Shown: positions 23,573 to 30,651 of the stretch, piece by piece | How the letters are laid out: the number at the start of each line of letters is the position of its first letter | Numbering within the stretch: the first letter of the stretch is position 1 | From: a virus | Strand: one strand, 5' to 3' | IMG/VR virus record: IMGVR_UViG_3300044825_002655 | Coordinates: 1 to 33,851 of that record | Length of the DNA stretch: 33,851 nucleotides | Program-made: the position numbers and the translations under genes | Notes under the pieces: model-generated | Seen by the model: the letters and a program-made list of their open reading frames with translations, nothing else | What the model was told of the DNA's origin: nothing | Database searches by the model: none

Positions 23573-23915
23573 TTCTTACTCGCAAAATAATTTTTTTATA
23601 GCTAATTTTGTCATGCAAATTGTATTTATTTAATAAAAATTCAATAGCTTCTGATTCAGTCATATTTAATTTGTTGCGTATAAAAGAAATCGCATCGCCG
23701 TTACTATGGCAAGAAAAACAATAATAAACGCCTCTGGTTATACTGACTGCAAGTTCTGGTGATTCGTTTCGTTGTTTTTCATGAAATGGACAGTAACCAT
23801 AATAAGTACTACCATGCTCGTGCTTTAATTTAACATGTTCACCTATGAGATCTACTAGGTGAACATGTTTTTTTATAGCTGCACAAACATCCTTAAGCTT
23901 TTTCCCTGTGTACAT
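23565..23915 (-). CDS. Orphan primase-type (CHC2) zinc-finger protein
   Basis: This 116-aa protein starts at ATG 23915 after 'agaggtaga'. It is essentially the zinc-binding domain of DnaG-type primases: 'VDLIGEHVKLKHEHGSTYYGYCPFHEKQRNESPELAVSITRGVYYCFSCHSNGDAISFIRNKLNMTESEAIEFL' with zinc ligands C42, H45, C66 and C69. The usual TOPRIM catalytic and helicase-binding domains are absent, and no separate primase catalytic gene is seen in the genome. It sits in the structural operon, not with replication. It may guide or compete with host primase, or bind DNA in the particle. Confidence 0.85.
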   Translation of the reverse strand: MYTGKKLKDVCAAIKKHVHLVDLIGEHVKLKHEHGSTYYGYCPFHEKQRNESPELAVSITRGVYYCFSCHSNGDAISFIRNKLNMTESEAIEFLLNKYNLHDKISYKKIILRVRNG

Positions 23916-23916
23916 T

Positions 23917-24315
23917 CTACCTCTTTTTTGCTGTTTTCTTAGCAATAGATTTTGGTTGGCGAACGAATTGTTTGCCTTGTCTAGTGCCTTCTCTTTTAGC
24001 TCTTGTTGTAGCAGCATATTCTTGAGGCGTCAATGATTTTATTGCCGCTTTGGGTAGATATCTTTCGCCCGTAGCTTTTGGTCCTTGTGTGCTTGGTTTG
24101 CCTGAACGAGTTTGCCATTTTTCACCGGTCCATTTGGACAACGATTTTTGTTTTTTGGTCTTACCGCCAGTATAGCCGCCTCCGGCCTTCTTGTACTCCA
24201 ATGCGACCAGCTGCGCTTTACGAGCCGACCATTGACCCGGCTTGCCGCCTTTACCACTCGCCATAACACGATTTTTAATAGATTCACGCAGTTTTGGATT
24301 AGTATAATTAGCCAT
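23917..24315 (-). CDS. Basic protein of the DUF5872-like family
   Basis: This 132-aa protein. 'NYTNPKLRESIKNRVMASGKGGKPGQWSARKAQLVALEYKKAGGGYTGGKTKKQKSLSKWTGEKWQT' is the signature of the family I know as DUF5872, found in phages and large algal viruses. The C-terminus carries a 'GERYLPKAAIKSLTPQEYAATTRAKREGTRQGKQFV' continuation and a very basic tail (KSIAKKTAKKR). I chose ATG 24315 because the family begins with 'M..Y.(D/N)P.LR'. The upstream start is not supported. High Lys/Arg content suggests DNA or RNA binding, perhaps DNA condensation in the capsid. The stop lies one base before the zinc-finger start. Confidence 0.75.
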   Translation of the reverse strand: MANYTNPKLRESIKNRVMASGKGGKPGQWSARKAQLVALEYKKAGGGYTGGKTKKQKSLSKWTGEKWQTRSGKPSTQGPKATGERYLPKAAIKSLTPQEYAATTRAKREGTRQGKQFVRQPKSIAKKTAKKR

Positions 24316-24319
24316 ATGA

Positions 24320-24631
24320 TCACTTTTTAGCCTTATTACGTTTTGATATTGCCGCTGCTTTTGCTCTGGCATCTGCTTTACTGCTAGCGCCCCATGCCCT
24401 TAAAGATAACAGTAGCCTTGTAGGCTCGCCGTTAGGCTTAAACTCTGGTCCAGGCATATTACCCATACGAGCCAAAAATGACGCTCTGCGTGGGTTGTCG
24501 CCGGATTTTACAGGTGGCCTTAGGTTACTTCCCTGCGCTTTCGCTGACGCTCTGCCTTTGGCATTTAATCCACCACGTGGATTTTTGCCTTCAGCTCTAG
24601 TCCAAGCTGGTGTTTTATAAGATTTTTTCAT
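24320..24631 (-). CDS. Basic protein of the DUF6321-like family
   Basis: This 103-aa protein has ribosome site 'aaggagatggt'. 'NPRGGLNAKGRASAKAQGSNLRPPVKSGDNPRRASFLARMGNMPGPEFKPNGEPTRLLLSLRAWGASSKADARAKAAAISKRNKAKK' matches the family I know as DUF6321 and nearly covers its whole length. It is strongly basic, glycine-rich and lacks hydrophobic segments. It neighbours the DUF5872-like gene, a pairing I have seen in viruses, which suggests a joint role, possibly nucleic-acid binding during packaging. Confidence 0.75.
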   Translation of the reverse strand: MKKSYKTPAWTRAEGKNPRGGLNAKGRASAKAQGSNLRPPVKSGDNPRRASFLARMGNMPGPEFKPNGEPTRLLLSLRAWGASSKADARAKAAAISKRNKAKK

Positions 24632-24640
24632 ACCATCTCC

Positions 24641-25135
24641 TTAACAATTTGATTTATCAAGATAACGAACAAGTAGAGTGCATGCAATGCCAAGTATGGC
24701 AGTAGTAGCACTGCCAGCATAAGCCTTAGTTTTTGGCACAGCTTCTTGTAGCTGCTCTTCTTTTTGTGAGTTTTGGCGCTGTAGTTGTTCTAAAGCGTTG
24801 GTCATGGCATTAAGCACTAGAGTAGACATGCCTGGCTCTACAACGGGGCTAGTATTTATTTGGAGCTCTATTTGCTCTACCGCTGGGTCATGCGCTGGGC
24901 TGGCTGACTTAAATGCAGCTATGGCTTTAGATACAATTTGTTTTTTTGCTATAGGTGGTAGCGGTGAGGTTGGTTGTGGGAAGAGGTTAGGTATAGGTAG
25001 TTCTTTATAGAACTCTGGGTGTGCCTGTGCATATGCAATTTGCTTTTGCATTAGGTCATTTATGTCTACACGAACTTCTTGAGAATGCAGCAAATGAAAT
25101 ATCAAAGCTGCTTTTAGTATACGTATTAATAACAT
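24641..25135 (-). CDS. Envelope protein with N-terminal signal and C-terminal membrane helix
   Basis: This 164-aa protein. ATG 25135 is preferred over 25150 because 'ctagaggttttc' provides its ribosome site. An N-terminal signal-like segment (MLLIRILKAALIFHLLHSQ, 1-19) is followed by a Pro-rich linker (PIPNLFPQPTSPLPP, 47-61), a short coiled coil (MTNALEQLQRQNSQKEEQLQEAV, 111-133) and a C-terminal membrane helix (AGSATTAILGIACTLLVRYL, 140-159). Two anchors with a periplasmic linker recall single-chain spanins, but the lipobox Cys is missing, so this is only a hypothesis. The leader (25137-25250) can hide the ribosome site, pointing to regulated timing, as for lysis or other toxic products. 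Confidence 0.6.
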   Translation of the reverse strand: MLLIRILKAALIFHLLHSQEVRVDINDLMQKQIAYAQAHPEFYKELPIPNLFPQPTSPLPPIAKKQIVSKAIAAFKSASPAHDPAVEQIELQINTSPVVEPGMSTLVLNAMTNALEQLQRQNSQKEEQLQEAVPKTKAYAGSATTAILGIACTLLVRYLDKSNC

Positions 25136-25136
25136 G

Positions 25137-25250
25137 AAAACCTCTAGCATTAAAAAAAACTGTCTTTAATTTACTATATCTTACTTATTATTACAGTTTC
25201 TTAACAACACTAGAGGTCTTAGTAGATCATAGTTGCCTATAATCTACTTA
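25137..25250 (-). promoter_or_regulatory. Structured leader: GNRA hairpin, attenuator-like stem, sequestered ribosome site
   Basis: On the minus strand, first a 12-bp stem with a GCAA tetraloop (25248-25221). Then ACCTCTAG (25217-25210), able to pair with CTAGAGGT (25147-25140), which contains the ribosome site. Nested inside, AAACTGT/ACAGTTT (25199-25193 / 25163-25157) is followed by a T-run (25156-25152). The layout suggests translational masking and possible attenuation. Confidence 0.55.
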
Positions 25251-25284
25251 CTTGGAGGATTTTTGCTAAATTTTTTGTTAAGCT

Positions 25285-25647
25285 TTATTTGCGTTTAGCA
25301 GCTCTACGGGCTTCGGAATAGCCAATCGCCAACGCCTGGCGAACGTTTTTTACCTTTGGGCCTTTTTTGCTACCAGAACGTAATTTTCCTGCAGCAAATT
25401 CCTTCATAACTTTATCTAGCTTTACTTTACCTTTCATCCCAAGCTTTTTACCTACTTTAGGATTAGCAACTTTAGCAACTTTTTTTACTTTGACTGCTTT
25501 CATGTTTTCTTCACATTCACAGTCTTTAGATTTTTTGCCGTATTCTTTTTTTGCAGATATTTTTTTTATTAATTTTTTGTCTTCTGCGGCTTCTTTTTTA
25601 AACATACCAATGTCATCCATTAAATGTTTTTTGACTTCATTATGCAT
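25285..25647 (-). CDS. Lys-rich protein with DUF6496-like C-terminus
   Basis: This 120-aa protein is strongly lysine-rich. Its C-terminus 'DKVMKEFAAGKLRSGSKKGPKVKNVRQALAIGYSEARRAAKRK' fits the small family I know as DUF6496 ('VM.EF..G.L.SGS...KVK...QA.AIG.SEAR'). The middle (KAVKVKKVAKVANPKVGKKLGMKGKVKL) is Lys/Val-rich like histone tails. A cluster 'CECEE' (residues 44-48) interrupts it. It is likely a DNA- or RNA-binding protein of the head region. A GNRA hairpin precedes its ribosome site (aaaaggacgat). Confidence 0.75.
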   Translation of the reverse strand: MHNEVKKHLMDDIGMFKKEAAEDKKLIKKISAKKEYGKKSKDCECEENMKAVKVKKVAKVANPKVGKKLGMKGKVKLDKVMKEFAAGKLRSGSKKGPKVKNVRQALAIGYSEARRAAKRK

Positions 25648-25660
25648 ATCGTCCTTTTAA

Positions 25661-25680
25661 AAGGGAGGTTGCCCTCCCTT
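25661..25680 (-). terminator. GNRA-capped hairpin before the Lys-rich gene
   Basis: AAGGGAGG/CCTCCCTT (25680-25673 with 25668-25661, read on minus) forms an 8-bp stem with a GCAA tetraloop, then TTAAAAGGA, the ribosome site of the next gene. Weak T-run, so partial termination or mRNA protection. Confidence 0.55.
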
Positions 25681-25683
25681 AGT

Positions 25684-25833
25684 TTATTGAGCTGTTGAAC
25701 TATCTCTAAACCATTCGTTTAATCTTTTTGTAGATACTTTTCTTTCATTGCGTTGTTGCAAATCTTTAGGTATCCGTAAAATCTTAAACGCTATTTTCAT
25801 AGCTTTTTTGTTTGGTCGTGGAGCGTTGCACAT
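25684..25833 (-). CDS. Very small basic protein
   Basis: This 49-aa frame starts at ATG 25833, four bases after the preceding stop (TAAAAGCATG), so reinitiation is likely. The product (MCNAPRPNKKAMKIAFKILRIPKDLQQRNERKVSTKRLNEWFRD) is strongly basic with amphipathic helices and one Cys. It falls within a series of basic small genes. Frame and spacing fit a real gene, but the ribosome site is weak. Confidence 0.55.
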   Translation of the reverse strand: MCNAPRPNKKAMKIAFKILRIPKDLQQRNERKVSTKRLNEWFRDSSTAQ

Positions 25834-25837
25834 GCTT

Positions 25838-26077
25838 TTACCACTTTTTAGGTGAAAATGCTTTGTTTAAACCAGAACGATCCATTTTTAATTGGTCTTG
25901 TACACCACCAAATAGATCTTTATATCCACCGCTCATACCATAACCAGCTGATGGGAAATACCTATCAACTACGTTTTGTGGCAATAATGCTGGTGCTGAC
26001 ATATCTTCTGATAACATTGACCCAGCTTGTTTCATTTGTTTTTTTAAATCCATGCTGTCATGATAACGTTTTGCCAT
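25838..26077 (-). CDS. Small conserved protein downstream of portal
   Basis: This 79-aa protein. ATG 26077 has the strong ribosome site 'aaggagcctaac'; the longer upstream frame overlaps the portal gene and has no such site. The pattern 'MKQAGSMLSEDMSAPALLPQNVVDRYFPSAGYGMSGGYKDLFGGVQDQLKMDRSGL' matches a short family I recall next to portal or head genes in several phage groups ('..ED.SA.A.LPQ.V....YP.....'). Function unknown, probably head assembly. Confidence 0.75.
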   Translation of the reverse strand: MAKRYHDSMDLKKQMKQAGSMLSEDMSAPALLPQNVVDRYFPSAGYGMSGGYKDLFGGVQDQLKMDRSGLNKAFSPKKW

Positions 26078-26087
26078 GTTAGGCTCC

Positions 26088-28160
26088 TTAGAAACTGCGG
26101 TTTTCCGCAAGGTTAACACCTCTATCTAACTCAGAACCACTCTGTGCCATAGGAGGATTTTGTTTCTCTATCTTACCCTGTTCTGTTACAGATAAAAGCT
26201 TTTGCAACTCAATTATTTTTTGCAATTGAGTCATATCGATGTTTTCAAGCTCTCTGATAGCTTTAGCAAAGTTGAGTAATGCCATCTGATCATCTTTGAC
26301 AGCAGCGGCTTTACGTTCCTCAGCAAGAGCTTTATTTTCTTCGATACGGCTAAACCTTTCATATCCAAGACCTTGGTCAGCAATTGTCCTAGCTTCAGCC
26401 AATTTAGTCTGAGCTTGTTGGTTTTGCATTGCAGTTTGCAATTGTAACTGTTGCATTTGTGTAGCCATCTGCATTTTTTCCATCATTACCTTAGCTACTT
26501 TGTCTTTATCTTGGATTGTAGCTGCTTCAATTAATGATTCATCAGGTATAGGCACACCCATTTCACGCAACTGTAACAATTGAGCAAACTGCATTTGTTT
26601 TTGTGACTCTGTGTTAAATCCAGCTTCTACCATGCAATGATATTTACCAAACGCTTTGTTGTAGAATAATGCTGCTGGCTCTTCACCTTCTAATATGCTT
26701 CTAACTTTTCCAGGAGTGTAGTTATTTTGCACTACACGCATAATTAATTCACCAAGTAAGTTTTGCGAGTAATCTAACCTATCAAATAACGGCTGTAAAG
26801 TTGTTAAACCAGCACCTTGGCGTAAAGCGGACAGTATGCCTGCTTTGTCGTCCATAGCACTACCAAGCAATTCTTCGTTCACACCTGATACTAGCATTAA
26901 CTCTCTGCTAAATGTGTCTTGTAGCTGAAAGAATGATGGTGGTATTTGTGGTGGTTGAATAGCTTGTATGTCGGTCATAGCCGCTTCTTCTTTGAGGGGA
27001 ATAATGCGTCCCTGTCCAGTTTGGAATAGATGTTTAACATCCACTGGGGCATTCTCCTTGAAGATGAAGCCACTGTTCACCTGACTTTCTAACATGTCCG
27101 CAGAAAGAACTATCCGACGATTTAATAGCGTTTGTGGGTCTCTTAAAGAACGACAGATACCTTGTATACGGCTGTAAAAATAAGGCATCATTGGATTGTA
27201 GTAACCAATTACAGGCACAAATGGGTAGGTGTCTATGTTTAGGTTATTTGGTCCATCATAAAAGACTTTATCTTGTATCATGATAGCCATACGCACTGTA
27301 GGTACATTTTGCTCTATTAATGTTACTTCAGGGTTATTGGCTAAAAATTCATCTATGTCTATTTCTTGGCGTTCCGTTATCTCTAATGTTTCTCCCGTGT
27401 TTTTATCGACAAGTAATTTTTGTTTGCGATAGTCACGGTAATAATATTCATCATATGCTAAGCGATTTTGTTGTGTTTGACCGTATGACTCAGGCATATA
27501 CTGAAAACGTCCGTCACGGCCAGTTCCTGTTGGGTTTCCAGGCAACGCCATGATTTCTTCATATTTATCAGGTATTAAAGCCGCTGCTGCAGAGTGAGAC
27601 AAATAAGAACGTCTCCATACAAATGAACAATCTGATAAATCTGGTTTTCTAAAATATGGGTCAATGAAAAAACTGTTATAAGAACAGTTGTCAACTTTGA
27701 TGTCACCGTTTACTGGGTCTTTGCTGTAGTCCATATAAACTTGTAGTAAGTTCATACCAGCTATACAAGCGCCTTGATGAAACGCATCCGAAATAGTTTC
27801 ATATACACCTTCACGTTTATAGATGTGAAGTAGTATTTTTGTTAATTGGTCAGCTGTTTGTTGGTCGGCATTTTCTAAAGGCACAACAACCGTAGATTTA
27901 CGATTACGTCTTTGAAACCCTGACACCATGTTACATATAGGACGCACACGGTTAAAATAAAAATTACCTCTGTTGTTGTTAGGTAACTGCTGGTTAAGGT
28001 CAGCCATCAAACTGGTATCACCAGCTTCAAGCCGTGTGTCTAAGGTAGCTTCAGTCCAATATACTTGCCAGATAGCCTGATTTGCACTGTAATCACTATC
28101 AATTTTCTTTTTGATAGCTCCATAATCATCAGGTAGATATTCAGGTTGTCGCATTAACAT
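26088..28160 (-). CDS. Portal protein (P22-like)
   Basis: This 690-aa protein has ribosome site 'aggagataagta'. The N-terminus (DYGAIKKKIDSDYSANQAIWQVYWTEATLDTRLEAGD...NNNRGNFYFNRVRPICNMVSGFQRRNRKS) and middle ('PFVPVIGYYNPMMPYFYSRIQGICRSLRDPQTLLNRRIVLSADML') fit the P22-type portal family. The last ~150 residues are a Gln/Glu-rich helical barrel-type region (MMEKMQMATQMQQLQLQTAMQNQQAQTKLAEA). It forms the dodecameric DNA gate of the head. The gene follows a 563-bp noncoding island that may carry its control signals. Intact and full length. Confidence 0.92.
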   Translation of the reverse strand: MLMRQPEYLPDDYGAIKKKIDSDYSANQAIWQVYWTEATLDTRLEAGDTSLMADLNQQLPNNNRGNFYFNRVRPICNMVSGFQRRNRKSTVVVPLENADQQTADQLTKILLHIYKREGVYETISDAFHQGACIAGMNLLQVYMDYSKDPVNGDIKVDNCSYNSFFIDPYFRKPDLSDCSFVWRRSYLSHSAAAALIPDKYEEIMALPGNPTGTGRDGRFQYMPESYGQTQQNRLAYDEYYYRDYRKQKLLVDKNTGETLEITERQEIDIDEFLANNPEVTLIEQNVPTVRMAIMIQDKVFYDGPNNLNIDTYPFVPVIGYYNPMMPYFYSRIQGICRSLRDPQTLLNRRIVLSADMLESQVNSGFIFKENAPVDVKHLFQTGQGRIIPLKEEAAMTDIQAIQPPQIPPSFFQLQDTFSRELMLVSGVNEELLGSAMDDKAGILSALRQGAGLTTLQPLFDRLDYSQNLLGELIMRVVQNNYTPGKVRSILEGEEPAALFYNKAFGKYHCMVEAGFNTESQKQMQFAQLLQLREMGVPIPDESLIEAATIQDKDKVAKVMMEKMQMATQMQQLQLQTAMQNQQAQTKLAEARTIADQGLGYERFSRIEENKALAEERKAAAVKDDQMALLNFAKAIRELENIDMTQLQKIIELQKLLSVTEQGKIEKQNPPMAQSGSELDRGVNLAENRSF

Positions 28161-28256
28161 TACTTATCTCCTAGGAATTTTGTTATTTATAATAGTTTAT
28201 TATTACAAAAAACCATAAGTTAATAAGCTTTACGACATTGCCTAAAATAATTAACT

Positions 28257-28286
28257 ACGATTATTACGACGTCGTTAAATAATCGT
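28257..28286. promoter_or_regulatory. Nested palindrome
   Basis: Outer arms ACGATTATT (28257-28265) and AATAATCGT (28278-28286) flank the perfect 10-bp palindrome ACGACGTCGT (28266-28275). It is a strong candidate protein-binding site ~100 bp before the portal start. Confidence 0.7.
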
Positions 28287-28329
28287 AATTTTTAAAATAA
28301 TTTGACTTTACTTGAATTATGCATTTGAC

Positions 28330-28354
28330 GGCCACGGTGGCCGCCACCGTGGCC
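28330..28354. other. GC-rich perfect hairpin
   Basis: GGCCACGGTGG (28330-28340) and CCACCGTGGCC (28344-28354) are exact 11-bp complements with a 3-nt loop. The composition contrasts with the AT-rich genome. No T-run follows in either direction, so it is not an ordinary terminator. Confidence 0.8.
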
Positions 28355-28370
28355 TTCAAAAAACATGTCT

Positions 28371-28422
28371 ATAAAACAGCCGGTTTTTTTGAGTAACAGC
28401 TACATAAAACAGACGGCTGTTA
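28371..28422. repeat. 33-bp-spaced direct repeat with alternative stems
   Basis: ATAAAACAGCCGG (28371-28383) recurs as ATAAAACAGACGG (28404-28416). ACAGCCG can pair with CGGCTGT (28414-28420), and TAACAGC (28394-28400) with GCTGTTA (28416-28422), two mutually exclusive folds. Confidence 0.55.
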
Positions 28423-28504
28423 TGTACAGTAAGCCCTTGCTATATTAGTTTTGAGGCGTTGTCAAGGCTCTTTTAAAATTTTGTGCGCGTCAAAAGCGCC
28501 GTCA

Positions 28505-28543
28505 AATTACACGCTGCCAGACGACATAAATAATATTTTGAGG
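28505..28543. repeat. 39-bp flanking repeat, copy 1
   Basis: This 39-bp sequence with core TGCCAGACGACATAAATAAT recurs at 28662-28700 with two mismatches. The two direct copies bracket the 12-mer array. Confidence 0.9.
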
Positions 28544-28551
28544 CTCAATGC

Positions 28552-28655
28552 GCGTCAAAAACGCGTCAAAAACGCGGATAAAGCGCAGAGTAAAACGCGG
28601 ATAAAGCGCAGAGTAAAACGCGGAGTAAAACGCGGAGTAAAACGCGGAGTAAAGC
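28552..28655. repeat. Tandem array of 11- to 12-bp units
   Basis: GCGTCAAAAAC twice (28552-28573), a 23-bp compound unit made of GCGGATAAAGC and GCAGAGTAAAAC twice (28574-28619), then GCGGAGTAAAAC twice and GCGGAGTAAAGC once (28620-28655). There are no spacers, so this is an iteron-like array, not CRISPR. Confidence 0.9.
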
Positions 28656-28661
28656 TCCTCC

Positions 28662-28700
28662 AATTATACGTTGCCAGACGACATAAATAATATTTTGAGG
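28662..28700. repeat. 39-bp flanking repeat, copy 2
   Basis: Second copy of the 28505-28543 repeat, 157 bp downstream. It is followed by AGGAGTATTACTCCT (28698-28712), a perfect inverted repeat just after the ankyrin gene's stop. Confidence 0.9.
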
Positions 28701-28723
28701 AGTATTACTCCTTTAATTCCGCT

Positions 28724-29269
28724 TTACTCAGCCCCTTTTTTTAACAAAAGCTCTACAATTTCTTTGTGGCTGCCGTTAATTCGCGCCCACTGTAACGCTG
28801 ACAAGTTGTGATTATTGCGTAACATTATATTTGCATTCTTATCTATGAGCAGCTCGCACAAGTCTTTACGGTCTTTTAGTACTGCATACATCAACAAGGT
28901 ATTAGACATGCTGCCAAAACGTTGATTTACAGCCAGCTCTTTACGTTCTATAAGTTGCTCAACCTCTCCCACGCTGCGACGTAAAAAGTCATCCACAATA
29001 TGAGGCGCTTCTTCTGATATAAAAGGGGCACCATCATGCTCACGTGGGACTTGCCATATTAAGCTACCTCTAAGGCTTGCGGCACTTCTACATAATGAAC
29101 GCTCATCTGTAGGCCATGCGCTTAACCCATTTTCATCGACGCACGCCACAAAAGGAGCAGCCATAGAAAACATATAAGTTTTAGGGCTAGCCTTACCTTT
29201 GGGTCCGGTTGGTGTTTCTGAACCAAATAAAAAAAAAACAAAAAAAGAAAAAAATAATAATAAAAACAT
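28724..29269 (-). CDS. Ankyrin-repeat protein with N-terminal membrane segment
   Basis: This 181-aa protein begins inside the terminase stop (TAATG), so it is translated with it. Residues 1-17 (MFLLLFFSFFVFFLFGS) are a hydrophobic signal or anchor, unusual in having no basic start. A middle of ~70 residues has three Cys. Residues ~91-181 hold ankyrin repeats: a degenerate first (VDDFLRRSVGEVEQLIERKELAVN), then 'NTLLMYAVLKDRKDLCELLIDKNANI' and 'NLSALQWARINGSHKEIVELLLKKGAE'. Ankyrin repeats bind proteins and are rare in phage head operons. A host-cell or eukaryote-directed effector, an envelope-located exclusion factor or a virion component are all possible. Coding sequence is intact. Confidence 0.85.
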   Translation of the reverse strand: MFLLLFFSFFVFFLFGSETPTGPKGKASPKTYMFSMAAPFVACVDENGLSAWPTDERSLCRSAASLRGSLIWQVPREHDGAPFISEEAPHIVDDFLRRSVGEVEQLIERKELAVNQRFGSMSNTLLMYAVLKDRKDLCELLIDKNANIMLRNNHNLSALQWARINGSHKEIVELLLKKGAE

Positions 29270-30639
29270 TATGAATACCTATCGTAATTTGTGTTTCTAA
29301 AAAATCTTGGTAAATCTTGGTTTCCGTATAACGCTTCAGCTTTTTTGCGCTCAAACTCTTCTGAGCTTAGTCCACGATGTCCAGCTTTATGTATTGATAA
29401 ACACATATAACGCAAAGCATCACAGTAGTTTGAGGCCCAATTGTGTAAAGGTTTGTTGAGGTATACAGATTTAGAATCATCCCACACTTTGCGATAATTT
29501 TCCATAGCATTTAACAACGAACGGCATTTTTCTGCATCAATCCAAAACTTGCCAATATGCGTCCAAACGTTTTCAATACCATCTATGATAGGTACTTGGT
29601 CAACCAGCTTGAAACTAATACCAAGTTGACGTGCTTTTTCATATCTGGTTACAGCACCACCGCCCCACTCCCTAACTTTTATATCATGCGGTGCATAATG
29701 GTCACCATATTTGTACGGCTTCTCTTGTATTATTTTTGCGTAATGGTCTAGTCCCAATCCAGTATTACTGTAACAGTCTATTATACGTATTACCGTGCCA
29801 TTACCTATTATCTGAAAGAATATAATACAAGTGTTGTCGTTCACCCCAATATCCCACGCAGTGTATACCAACAAGCCAGGCTCCCAAGACACAGATGTGA
29901 CTTGACCCTTAAGCTTTAAGGCGTCCAGATGCGTACCATAATACGAACCGCTAATACCACGGTCAAAGCTGCATTCATATTCTTGCAAATATAAACCTTC
30001 ATCCATTTGCTCACGTTCTTTTAAGAGCACGTCTTCTGGTATATGTCCTATTTCACTGGCCTTGTGTGTAAATATTTTCCACTCAGGCAACTCTTGAGCT
30101 ATTTTATACAAATGCCACATGTGGTTTTTACCACGTGGTGTTCCGTTGGCTATGCACCACCCACCGTTGGCCGCAAGTATAGGCCGTATAAAACTAAATA
30201 TTTCAGAGGGCATCAAACTGTATTCACTAAGTATTACCGCATAAGGGTTTGTGCCTACTAGAGAAGTATCGTATGAATCACCACCTATGATCTGCAACAC
30301 GCTGTCATTAAAAAAACGTATTTTCATTTCATTTTGGTTCATGCTTGTTACTAATTGTTTTGGTATAAAATCAAGAAATTTAGTACCGTCTATTGTAATT
30401 GCATCCCAAATAGCCTTGCGACCCTGAGCGTAAGTAGGTAATACATAAAACACTAAACAAGGTTTTTTAATACATTGCCGTATAGCAAGGTTCCAGCATA
30501 AAATATCTTTGCCAGCACGACGACTTGCAATATATAATACACGTTTTGATTTGCCCTCTTCAATGGTATCCCACAGCTCTTCTTGATACCATCGCAACTT
30601 GAATTTATCCAATGTGATTTGTATTTCAACATTGCTCAT
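29269..30639 (-). CDS. terL: Terminase large subunit
   Basis: This 456-aa protein is the packaging motor and nuclease. ATPase part: Walker A 'SRRAGKD' (39-45), Walker B 'YAVILSEYS' with catalytic E139, coupling motif 'GTPRGKNH' (166-173). Nuclease part (RNase H fold): 'YTAWDIGVND' with D263, 'HYAPHD' with D319, and 'NYCDALRYM' with D407 as likely metal ligands. Length is normal. The probable small subunit is far away on the other strand. A weak ribosome site 'aagagaaaagta' and the close upstream mini-genes suggest coupled translation. Confidence 0.95.
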   Translation of the reverse strand: MSNVEIQITLDKFKLRWYQEELWDTIEEGKSKRVLYIASRRAGKDILCWNLAIRQCIKKPCLVFYVLPTYAQGRKAIWDAITIDGTKFLDFIPKQLVTSMNQNEMKIRFFNDSVLQIIGGDSYDTSLVGTNPYAVILSEYSLMPSEIFSFIRPILAANGGWCIANGTPRGKNHMWHLYKIAQELPEWKIFTHKASEIGHIPEDVLLKEREQMDEGLYLQEYECSFDRGISGSYYGTHLDALKLKGQVTSVSWEPGLLVYTAWDIGVNDNTCIIFFQIIGNGTVIRIIDCYSNTGLGLDHYAKIIQEKPYKYGDHYAPHDIKVREWGGGAVTRYEKARQLGISFKLVDQVPIIDGIENVWTHIGKFWIDAEKCRSLLNAMENYRKVWDDSKSVYLNKPLHNWASNYCDALRYMCLSIHKAGHRGLSSEEFERKKAEALYGNQDLPRFFRNTNYDRYS

Positions 30640-30651
30640 TACTTTTCTCTT

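Larger units (their letters stand above)
28161..28723. other. 563-bp noncoding island between ankyrin gene and portal
   Basis: No credible gene lies here in an otherwise densely packed genome. From left to right it holds an A/T-rich stretch (28180-28310) with a nested palindrome, a GC-rich perfect hairpin, a 33-bp-spaced direct repeat with overlapping stems, a 12-mer tandem array and a pair of flanking 39-bp repeats. It may be a cis-acting site for replication, packaging or late expression. Confidence 0.75.

Noticed and set aside
25838-26119. Longer start (ATG 26119) for the gene downstream of portal
   Set aside because: The extension overlaps portal and has no ribosome site; ATG 26077 follows AAGGAG.
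28330-28354. GC-rich hairpin as a transcription terminator
   Set aside because: No T-run in either direction and no gene ends nearby on the plus strand.
28552-28655. Possible CRISPR array
   Set aside because: Units are 11-12 bp, contiguous and without unique spacers, and no cas gene is present.
28451-28690. 79-codon open frame on the plus strand through the repeat array
   Set aside because: It has no ATG start or ribosome site and opposes the operon. The peptide (KRGVKRGVKRGV) only reflects the tandem 12-mers.
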